Assembly (NCBI GenBank): GCA_014706295.1
Contig: JACSVZ010000011.1
Coordinates: 3,908,663 to 3,972,662 of the forward strand
Reading direction: 5' to 3'
Origin: Lycocorax pyrrhopterus obiensis
Lineage: Eukaryota > Chordata > Aves > Passeriformes > Paradisaeidae
DNA: 64,000 bases
The notes under the pieces were generated by a model, which was not told the origin of the DNA, did no database searches, and saw only the letters and a list, made by a program, of their open reading frames with translations. The position numbers and the translations under genes were made by a program. Numbering within the stretch: position 1 is the stretch's first letter; every line of letters begins with the position of its first letter. This document shows, piece by piece, positions 13,943 through 24,186 of the stretch.

Positions 13943-15150
13943 TCCCTTTGGAATTCCTTATTTTTGATAGCATTACTTTGGGTCAGAAGTACTTTGTGAC
14001 ATCAACCAAAAAGGTGAAAATCAACTTTTTCAAAAGCCATGGGAGCTTCACATTCTTTATTTTAAATGCAAGTTCAGGCTAAATAATTAAATACTTCCAT
14101 AAATCTTGTGCAATACCAATTTATGGATTACACACAGCTATACTTACAATAGTCCTTGAAATCAGAGATGCCTTTAAAAATTCTTAACAGCATAAACACT
14201 TTGGAAATAATCTTATTCTACAGATCCAGGGTTTGCCAAACCTCGTTTACTTTTAATGAGATGGCAGATATTTTACAGTGTATAACATTTTCATACATTT
14301 TGTGATATAAAGGCTAATTACAGATTTGTGTTCCTTCTGTTCAGCTGGGAGTGCAACGCTTTCCTGTAACATCGTATTTGGAGGACTACCCCTACCCAAT
14401 CCCCAAGGAAGCTCGTTCCAAAATGGCAAATTATCCTTATTTAACTGTTTCAGAAAACTAAGGAAATTAGAACTCCCAGAGCAGCTTAATGAATTTTTTG
14501 CTTCAGTGTACGGCAAATGACAGCTTGGCACAGAGTTCTGCCACTGGACACCACGACATCCAAAGGCCAGGCCAACAGCGCAGACAGCTCTGCAATGCTA
14601 TGAAATAAAATGTCACTTATGCCTTTGTTGTTTCCCCCTCCCATGAGAAATGTTTGTGTTTCAACAGCCTTTCTTGGGGTGGGATGGGTGGGGGAGAAAA
14701 TGAAGGGTTTGGTTTTCTCTCCCACTTGTCAGGTGGAATCTCCACCAAAGAACTGGGAGGAATGCACTGTAAACCCAAAAACACCCAGGGCAAAACATTT
14801 AGGTTTACACTGAATTACTGCTCATGCTTCTGGGCAAATATCCAGGATATGAGCAAAATAAGACATCTCTTCTTTTTTTTTTTTTTTCCTTTAATATAAT
14901 TTCCTTTAATATCTGCCACAAAAGGCTCAGACATAACATGCTTGGAAAGACTGGCTATAACAAAAAAATTGTCTGGAATGTTAATATAGAATCATTGCCT
15001 CCAGACATCTTATTTAGCTTTGGCCAGTTTAGATCTCTAAATCAAGGGATTCCATTTGAATTCCTTGGAGAATGGGATCTACTGCTTTCATCACCAGCAT
15101 CAAAGACTCACTTCCAGAACCTGGCAGTGCTGATCTACTGCTGGACTTCT
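13943..15150. other. unique sequence, no gene recognised
   Basis: This is A+T-rich sequence with a T15 tract at 14873-14887, followed by a short direct duplication of TTTCCTTTAATAT around 14887-14913. No repeat family or exon is recognised. Confidence 0.45.
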
Positions 15151-16380
15151 TGAAATGTTTATTTTTCCATAAGCTTCCATTCCCCACTCACAAAAGAAAT
15201 TCTGATTTTAGACCCAGATAAGGATTTTCCCCATAATCATTAATACATATTTCAAATCACCCGAAATTATCACAAAACTGATGAATTAAGTGTTATTTAC
15301 TAAGTCAGTATTTCCTTTTCACCAAGTCCAAGGAAATTATACTGTAACAGAGCATTTGCCACAGTAACATTTTCATCATAACTAACACAGGCTAATATTC
15401 TGTGTAAAATTACTACCATGAATTAACTTTATGTCTGTAGAAAATGAGATTGTATGTAATTACTGATTTCCATTCACAATAAACTAAGCAAATTATCTTC
15501 ACAAACATAAATGCACCATAAATTTGTTTTGAGGCATAATGAAGAAATAAATTTGTGAAAGAAATATGGACTGAATCTGCCAAATTATTGTAAATGATAG
15601 TTTCTTTAAAATTAAGGCATGTAATTGCAATTGGAAAATGTTATCCTCTTAATGGTTGTATTATTATATAGGTAGACCAATAATCCTCTTTGCTGATGCC
15701 TCATTTCTAAACTATTGGCAGATTTTATGCATTTTAATATCAAAATGCCATGCAATCTATAAATAGAATGATTCACCATTTGCAGGATTAGGTTTGTTCT
15801 AATGAATTTTAGAGGATTTTAAAAATGGGGATAAAAGTGCTTAGTGGAAAGTCTCACATTTTTTCTGCTCGTATTATTTAACTGAGTGTATTCATTCAAT
15901 AGACAAGATTGTTTTAACATATGGTTCCCCAAGTTTAATGTTAATGAGTGAAAATCACCGCACTGAATATGACATTTTAAATCAAATAAAGCAATCAGTT
16001 TGATGATGTTTTAACAATTGCACATTACATCCTGCAATAAAATTGCAACGTTAACTCCTTTAAAATGCCACAGAAACTAAAACACTCGTATTGTTTTAAG
16101 GCATCGGTGTTATTTGACATTTCAAAAACATTAAATCCTGTTTGATATGCCCTTTACCTTGTTGATGACCAGGCATTTTAAGACATTATTAAAAATTTCA
16201 ACCACTTTTAAGTGGCCAAGCTTGTAAAAATCTTAAAGTTTTGAGGACATTTCTTAATGTTCGCAACGCTAAAATATTCCTCAGTACAATGCTACTAAAA
16301 TTGTGGATTGCTTCTCTCACCAAAAATAAATTTTTGCTCATAGCTATTATGTTTTGGATTATTTTTTTTTCCTTAGACTA
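15151..16380. other. strongly A+T-rich block without repeats
   Basis: About 1.2 kb that is visibly more A+T-rich than its surroundings. It is almost free of CpG, has stops in all frames, and shows no simple tandem repeat or transposon signature. Many short ATTA/TTAAT/TGCAAT-type words recur without periodicity. Such blocks in vertebrate gene deserts are often conserved noncoding elements, but conservation cannot be judged from one sequence. It could equally be a scaffold-attachment-like A+T region. Confidence 0.4.
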
Positions 16381-19300
16381 GATAAATCCCAACAAAAGCC
16401 CACCTCCAAGCTGCCATTTGAGGTGAGGGGTGATCAGCTCAGTGGGAACCGCTTCAGAGAACCACACGATGCAGCTGCTGCCAGAACGCCTTGGAGCTCT
16501 CCAGAGCAGCCAAAAGAGCCCTGCACACCGTGAGACACAAAAAGGTGTCAGAAATCCACTGTGATGATGCTACACCCTGGACAAAAGGGAGCCACCCTCC
16601 AAACTGCCTGCTCGGTGCCTGTTTGCTCCAGGAAGCCCAGCTCCTCTCCCTCCGTGCTCCAGCCCTTGTCCCAGCCATCAGGACCCCTTCAGCCTCCCCT
16701 TTCCTTCCTCTGCACCCACCCCAGCTTGGCCTTTGGGAAAGGGAGCCTACAAAGCTAAACTGCAAAGGAGACACAGGTCATTCTTCTCAGGCATTGTTTC
16801 TTCCTCAGACAAGTTCAGGTTGGAATTATCTTAAAGCAAAACAGAGCTTATTACAGAATTTCTGTATTTTAGCCAAAGAAGCAAGGGAAGAAAATTATAA
16901 TCTTTGTCTGTGCTCCCCAAACACCTAAACCACCTTAGAGCAAAGCAAGTTCTTTATTACTGAACTGTGGGACCTTCATTCCTACCTGTTAGCACCATAC
17001 CAGGGAGTGGGGAATCCCTTTTCCTTCCTCACCACCCACACTGGTAAAACAAAGCTGCAGCCAAGGAGGTGCCTGGCTGGAGTTTGCACTTTCTCACTCC
17101 CGTGGGGGCTAAGGCAGCCTCACCACATTTCTCATGCAAAATTAAATGGAGCTGAGTTGTGGCTGAAAAGCTTTGCTTTACACTATTTTTTTTTAATATA
17201 GTTTTTTTCAAACAAGCAGAGTTGTAGTAACCTAAAGATCACCACAGCTCTATTTGCAACAGCTTCCAAACTGAAGAAAAAAGCCATTTCCTAGGCCAAC
17301 CACAAACCCTTGCCTGATGTTACAATGATGATCTAAAACATTTCAAAAAGCTAATTTTATTATTTATGCCGCAGCCTCTAACATTATAAAAAAAGGAATA
17401 GGTATCCTGAACTAAACAGAAATTTAATGCTAAATACTGGGAATTTTAAAATAAGGTTGTTTCAGGAACGGTCCATGAGTGCCACAAAAACCAGTTCTGC
17501 ACCCAGCTGTTTGTGGTGCCCCTGTTCTGTGCAGGACCTCCAGCAGATCATTTCTGCAGACAATGCAAACACACAGAAGGCTCCTGAGAGCCCACTCCTT
17601 GTGCTGCTGCTGTAGCCCAGAGCTGAGCTCTGCTCCTAGAGCTGAATTCCTGCCTTTATCAACGAGGCAAACACTCCAAGTGGCAACAGCTGAGTTAATG
17701 CTCCTGCCAACTCCTCCATAAAGCAGTGGTAGTAAAACAGAGTGTGCTGAGAGTCCAGCATAGTAAATTAGTCTGTAATGAGAAAGTGATTCTCAGTCAT
17801 CCAGATAATCCAGAGAGATCTAGTCCTTTGCTGGCTGCCCTAGGAACAAAAGGAGAGTTTGAATCCTGAATGAAATCGTTAAGTCAGTTTGGGTTTGAAT
17901 TTTGTTGGGTGGTGCTGGAAGAGCACAACAGGTAACTGGAGATGATCAGTAATTAATACGAGTAATAACAATAGTTACTGCAAATAACCTGAGGAGAAGT
18001 GTGTGTGCCACCGAGCAGAGCCCACACATTTCCAGCTGATTTCATTGTCCAGTGAGAGCAGGCAGAAAGCTCACTAAACTTGGGAAAAAGAGCAATTTAA
18101 CCTGCAAGTCCCTATTCTCTTCATCCCATATTAAGGACGTGGTTTGACATTACATACAAACCACTGAGTGCTCGCTGACGTTCCCAGTTTGGCTTTGCCC
18201 ATCATGTCCTATCAAATCAGGCTCAGCGTGTTCCTGCAGATCTGGCAGGGATCTGTGGCATGGGGAATACCCCTCTCCTACCAAGGGAACGAGGTGGAAA
18301 CCCTCTCCATCAGCACTGTGCTTGGGGCTTTGTGAATAAACTACTGCAATGACAATTCCCAGCTCCTTTATACAAACTAAATCCGGGTGTTTTAAACACT
18401 GAAATCAAGCTGTGTTTCAGTCTCCGAGTCCATGAGCAGAGTGGGCTAAAGATCCAAAAGCTGAAGCCAGCCTGAACTGTTACTGGGGAGGAAAGGGCAG
18501 TTACCATTGGATTTCTTACAGCTCTAAAAGGGCAGCTAAGGGCTCATGCTGTGCAAAAACTGTTCCTTTACCAAATGCTTTAAGAGGCTTGCACAGTGTA
18601 ATTAATAAATCAATATTTTCGTGGGGTTTGGAGTCTGGAATGAAGGTAAGTACTTTAAAATAGAGCTACTGCTTATAAATATGGATATCTCCCCTAGTAG
18701 TTTAGTCCCAAGCCAGATATTTTCTACACCATGTGTAGGAAACAGAAGAGATGTCTTGGAGACCTTGCAGATAATCTCAGTCCTAGAGCGCTTCATTGCA
18801 GACCACCATGAATTACCACAACCCTGCAGTTATACTTTAAGCCAGCACAGAACTATAAAAACTCCCATGATCTAGAAGAGAAGTGGAGATAAATATTTTT
18901 TCAATTATGTATCTGTGAGGATACCTTAGCTGGATTGATTTATGAGGCCATACCTCCTTTACATCCTTTTTCTCCGTGTCCAAAGGGTGGAAAATATGTT
19001 TTGTTTGATATTCAAGACTGCTGCAGGACTGATCAATTCATTAGGGCTCACATGGAAGTGAAGTTTCAGGTTCAGGGATATCCCAAGGACCAGCCGCTGC
19101 TCTGTAGTTCTTGCTCCCTGTGTCTCCAGGGGAGGGATGAAGGGAATGTGCTCCTGGGTGAAACAGAGCCCCTCGACCCAGGTAATTCACATCCTGTTGC
19201 TCTTATTTCAGCTGCTACAAAACAGGACAGCAAGGGAGAGAAAGTAAGTGGAAAATTGTCTTACTCCAATTTAAATGGTTTTTTAGAAGCTTAAGAGTTG

Positions 19301-21769
19301 CTGTTGTGAATGAAGCAATTGTGGGAAAAGGGCTGGAGGGGAGACAAAAAATGAATTACAAGAAACAGTTCCTAGACACAAAAAGCATCTCTTCCAGGAA
19401 ACAATAAGCAGTGTGACATGAGCTGAAGAGCACCACTATAGCAAGATATGTCTATCACTCAGGCATGGATCTTTTCCTAAATAATACATAAGAAAAGCCG
19501 AGAATTTACTGAAATATTGTTAAAAAAACGCCCAACAAATACAAAAACCCCCAAACAATTGCCTTCCCCCAATCAAAGCTAAGCAAAAAGACAAACAAAA
19601 ACACTACCAAAAAATACACACAGACACACATACACCCAGTCTTAGAAGACACAAGCAACGTCAGGAAAAGCCACATTAGCAGCATCTGCCAAAAATGAGT
19701 ACTTATTTCTCCCTATTACACAACAATCTGGAGTTTAGAAACATCAGCCATGGATTGATAGTGAAGAGTTGAGGTGGAAAAATGTGTAATACTAGGAAAA
19801 ACATCCCCAGTCTAACAACATCTACTCTGAGGACTGCACCACAAATATTTTAAAAAGAGTCATTCCTAATGGTATTAACAGTGGGGTTTTTTTCTACAAA
19901 ATCCAGTGTAAGTAAGTGTGGTCCTAAATAAGCATCTATCTCTGATGTTAAAGAATTTTCTCAAGAAAATTTGCCTTATTGAATAGAAAGCTAGGTTTTT
20001 ACCTACATTACAGTCCAATCTTTTATCTGCCTGGCCTTCTCTACTGCATATATAAAATTCAATTTTAAAAGTGAAAAAAGACCAAAAAAAGATTGGAGGC
20101 AGAGATCTCAGAAAATTAATCCCAGAACATTATCTCATCTCTTGCTCATGATGCAGACTCTGATTACATGATCACATATTTATGTCCTCAGCATCTGAGG
20201 CTTTCAATCCTGATCAAATAAGTTCCCAAATACCTCAAAGGCAGAGCTAAAAAACCTTCAAACTTCATTGAAAAATTGATAGGATCAAGTAAATGAGGCA
20301 TTAAAATGACTCTGGTTTTGCAGATCATCACCTCTGCTTCAAATTACAGCCCGAATCTGGCAAAAAAGCAACAGCCAGCCACATGCTGACTCACCTCCAC
20401 AGGCATTCTGGCTTTAACAGGAATCCTGGAAGGTTGGTGGCTTCTGATTTGCAAGCTTGGGAATGATATCTGGAAATACACAGCTCTAACCAAAGAGGAT
20501 TCAGGATACAAAACAGTTGAGGCATAGTCAGGGAGCCAGGAATGGGTTTGAGGAGCACATCTGGCTCATTTCGTGTTGGATTCTATTTAGTGAATGAATT
20601 AAGGGTCTGATAATAAGCTGGAGAATAAAATCAATGTAAAAATGTAATGAGTAAAGTTGTCAGGTTGCAAAACTTCGATGATTCTCACCCAGGCAAACAT
20701 CTGGACCCAATGCATGCATGCACTCCAATGACTTAAATTTCTCCTTCCCATGCAGGAGATCCTGATGGGAATTATAAAATTCCCAATTTAACAGAGATAC
20801 TAAGGGGCAAATAGCTCATTTTAATGCAGAAGATACATTAGGGAGAAATGACTGTGATAACAAGGAGTATTTCAAAAATAAAAATTATGTTCAGTAATTA
20901 GAATGCTGAATGAAAGCTGAGAGAAAGAGGACAACTCCTCCACTCAATGCCTACATGGAATTATTATTTCCCTCCAGCTCCATATAGGCACTAGAGTCAC
21001 AAAACAAAATAAGTTTTAAGAATGAGACAGTTTACACACACAAAAAATGCCTTTGTGGTAAGTGCCAACAAAGAACACATTGTACATTAATTGCTGGTCT
21101 CTCAGTCCAGACCATCTGTCTGTGGATGTAATGAAGGCTGGCAGCACTGCTGCTATTTGCTTGAGAACTAAAATTGGGTCTGAGCTAAACCCTCCTCACT
21201 GCCTTGTAACACCCCCAGCTCGACTTTAGCAAGCGCAGCTCCGAACGCTGAGCTCAGCCACCTCTCCCAGCCAGGGCTGAGCCTGTGGATCCTGTCTGGA
21301 GGGGGGCACAGAGGTGTGAGCAGGGATAATGCGGGAGCAGAGCACCCCCGAGCACCCCTGAAAGCAGAGAGCTCTGTCCTTGCTGTGCCTTCCCAGAGAC
21401 AGCATGGCCAGTGCATGTGGCCAGGCTGCCTTCAGCACTGCTGGGCACTGCAGGGACAGCCTCACCTCAGGGCTGCAGCCTGCAAACACAGCTGGGCTTC
21501 TCTACAGGGCATCTGTAAGGACTCTCTTTTCACTCACGTTTGTAAGCAGCAGCAAAAATTTAAGTAATCTTCGCTAAAATGCAAGGATAATGAACTACCA
21601 GAAAGCTGGGGAGCAGCACTGATACTGAAACAGCCATAAGTCATCTGGTTTGCTCTGCAGGAAGAGCAATGTGAGCAAGGGGGAGGTTGCATTTACCATT
21701 TAATGTCAACAGGCAAAAGCAAAGCACTGGAGGCAGCTCTGTGGCATCTACACTCCAGCACCCGTGGCA
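16381..21769. other. unique sequence, no gene recognised
   Basis: Mixed-composition single-copy sequence. It has an A/C-rich tract (19519-19638) and one plus-strand exon-like segment (19212-19243) with strong splice signals but no partner. A GC-richer patch at 21170-21490 has overlapping frames on both strands and no domain that I recognise. Confidence 0.4.
19519..19638. repeat. A/C-rich low-complexity tract
   Basis: About 120 bases consist almost only of A and C on the plus strand, with very few T or G. Segments such as ACACACAGACACACATACAC occur near the end. This is strand-asymmetric low complexity, not a clean microsatellite. Confidence 0.65.
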
Positions 21770-22370
21770 GTGACATGGCACAGCCACACCGTGGCATGGC
21801 ACAGCCACACAGTGGCATGGCACAGTCACACCGTGGCATGGCACAGTCACACAGTGACATGGCACAGTCACACAGTGATATGGCACACTCACAGAGCCCA
21901 CAAGGAGTGTTCATCCATGGCAGTGACATGGCACAGCCACACCGTGGCATGGCACAGCCACACAGTGGCATGGCACAGTCACACAGTGGCCTGGCACAGC
22001 CACACAGTGACATGGCACACTCACAGAGCCCACAAGGAGTGTTCATCCATGGCAGTGACATGGCACAGTCACACAGTGACATGGCACAACCACACAGTGA
22101 CATGGCACAGCCACAGAGCCCACGAGGAATGTCCATCCATGGCAGTGACATGGCACACTCACAGAGCCCACGAGGAATGTCCATCCATTGCAGTGACATG
22201 GCACACTCACAGAGCCCACAAGGAATGTCCATCCATGGCAGTGACATGGCACACTCACAGAGCCCACGAGGAATGTCCATCCATGGCAGTGACATGGCAC
22301 ACTCACAGAGCCCACGAGGAATGTCCATCCATGGCAGTGACATGGCACACTCACAGAGCCCACGAGGAAA
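21770..22370. repeat. composite minisatellite of 21-bp and 48-bp units
   Basis: Nineteen head-to-tail units all begin GTG(A/G)CATGGCACA, apart from single-base variants. Eleven are 21 bp, at 21770-21874, 21923-22006 and 22055-22096. Seven are 48 bp, at 21875-21922, 22007-22054 and 22097-22336. A partial unit ends the array near 22370. The 48-mer equals a 21-mer core plus about 27 bp carrying GAGCCCACGAGGAATGTCC or a variant. The last five full 48-mers form a nearly homogeneous run. The first two 48-mers share a different insert variant (CACAAGGAGTGTTCATCC) and separate blocks of short units. Both unit lengths are multiples of three, so frames of 189-253 codons stay open on both strands by construction. 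I do not regard these as proteins. Confidence 0.97.
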
Positions 22371-23472
22371 TGTTCTTGCCTGCAGTTTTTGAGGAGGCAG
22401 GAAAACATGCATCCCTGGGAAGGCTGCAAATTCCTGCTGCCTCGTGGTGCCCACCCAGCGCTGCAGGGTCGGGGTGAGCAGTGACCTCCCAGCTCACTCC
22501 CTGTGCCCAGGACACCTCTGGGCTTCTGCTGAGCTGCTCTGCTGCCCAAGAGGAAGGGGTGAGCTATCCCTGGGCATGTGCCTGCCCTCCAGGCACTGCT
22601 GACAAGGCACAAGACACAGGCAGGATCTGTGCAGCTGACTGGTGAAGCCAGACCTCACTGCAGCTCTGTGGCAGCAGCCCAGGCGCTGCTCCTGCTAACA
22701 CTATCAGTTTTAGGATGTGGGTGGCCAAAAAAAAAAGCCATTTTCATATAGATGTAATTCACACAGCTCTCTGAAAGGATGTGGCCATGTTGCTGCAAAG
22801 CTGCTCTTTGGAAAGCTGGATTCATCGGTTCCCAGCCTGCTGAGGAAGACTGATGATTTGTCATTATTTTCTGGCTTCGAGAGCAACTGGGAGAAGATAG
22901 AGGTTCTACTGCTTTCCAGATTTTTCCCTAGGAAATCTGTCCTGATCTCAGAAGGTTTGGTGGTTTTTTCCTTTTTTTTTTATTGTATTGCCAGAATCTT
23001 GTGAAGCACTCAGGTGTTTGGGATTCTAAATAACACATTGACATGGGGAGAAAACATTTCCCACCATTAATTAAAATCCTGCAAAGAGCTTGCGACAGAT
23101 GGAAGTGATTGAACCTATTGCTATAGGGAAAGGTTAATTCCATTACAATGATTTTTCACTCCAAAAAATTAATTATTCATTGTTGAAGATACCACTGGAG
23201 AGTCTAAAGAGGATTTTTCCCCCAAAGTCAGAACAAGGGTTCAAAGAGTTCCTATCAGATGGAAAAGGCACTCCTGTACTCAGACCAAAAAGCTGGAGAT
23301 AAATTGTTCTGCTCCATCCACGTGCCTTGAAAAATGCTAATTTTTTTCATTGATTCAAACTGATCTGCTATAATGTCCAAAGCTTATTAAATTTCCCAGA
23401 ATTCCATTGTAACAGGGGCACAGCTTTTGTAAAAATTTGGGTGTTTGCCACTATCTGAACTGGTTTTCATTT
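22371..23472. other. unique sequence, no gene recognised
   Basis: GC-moderate sequence directly after the minisatellite (to about 22700), then A+T-rich. I recognise no repeat family or exon. Confidence 0.45.
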
Positions 23473-23632
23473 CACAGAATCATGGAATATCCAGAGCTGG
23501 AAGGGACTCCCAAGGACCATCCAGTCCAGCTCCAGTCCCTTCACAGACACCCCAACAATCCCACCCTGTGCATCCCTGAGAGCATTGTCCAAATGCTCCT
23601 GGAGCTCTGGCAGCCTTGTGGCTGTGAGCATT
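23473..23632 (-). mobile_element. CR1 LINE 3' fragment
   Basis: On the plus strand it starts TCACAGAATCATGGAATATC and continues with GAGCTGGAAGGGACTCCCAA and GGACCATCCAGTCCAGCTCC. This is the reverse complement of a CR1 3' tail, so the 3' end is at 23473. Only about 160 bp of the element remains. The plus-strand frame at 23437-23709 runs through it and is an artefact. Confidence 0.88.
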
Positions 23633-23740
23633 TTCCATGTGGATATTTAGATTTTTTCCTGAAAACAATATGTGTATGTGTACCTGAGGGGAGAAAAAAG
23701 TGTTCATAGCAACACTAAAAATGAGAATTAAACAGGGAAA

Positions 23741-24186
23741 TCAGTGTCCAGTGCTGGGTTCCCCAGCAGAAGAGAGAGACAGAGCTACTGGAAAGAGTCC
23801 AGTGGAGAGCTACTGAGGTGATTGAGAGACTGGAGCCTCTCTCATACGAGGAAAGGCTGAGGGAGCTGGGACTGGGAGATCTCTTCAATGTCCATAAAGA
23901 TCTAAAGGGATAGGGTACAGAAGGTGATCCAGGGCCTTCCCAGAGGTGCTCAGTGACAGGGCAAAGGGTACAAGCTGAAACACAGGAGGGTCTTTCAGAA
24001 CAGCAAAAACCACTATTTATTGTGAAAGTGACCAAGCACTGGTGCAGGCTGCCCAGGGAAGTTGTGGAGTCTCCATCCTCGGAGACATTCAAAAGTTGTC
24101 TGATACTGGTGACCCTGCTTGAGCAGTGGGGGGGGACAAGAAGACCTCCAGAGGTCCCTTCTCCTTTCAACCTGTGAGTCTGTGAC
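23741..24186 (+). mobile_element. CR1 LINE 3' fragment
   Basis: Sense-strand CR1 text in order: GTGTCCAGTGCTGGGTTCCC, GGAAAGGCTGAGGGAGCTGG, GTGCAGGCTGCCCAGGGAAG, and the terminal CTTCAACCTGTGAGTCTGTGA. About 445 bp are kept, 5'-truncated, with the degenerate 3' end at about 24186. It lies only about 110 bp from the oppositely oriented CR1 at 23473-23632, so the two 5'-truncated ends face each other. The minus-strand 186-codon frame at 23715-24275 is antisense to this repeat. Confidence 0.9.

Noticed and set aside
18935..19294. 119-codon plus-strand frame with an internal 30-base intron (GTAATT to TTTCAG, 19182-19211)
   Set aside because: A 30-base intron is far below the vertebrate minimum, and no domain is recognisable. 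Only the 32-nt segment with strong splice sites was kept, as a weak finding.
21693..22612. Repetitive protein of 189-253 residues on either strand
   Set aside because: The frames exist because the tandem unit lengths are multiples of three. They occur on both strands and in two frames at once, with no start context, splice signals or known family.
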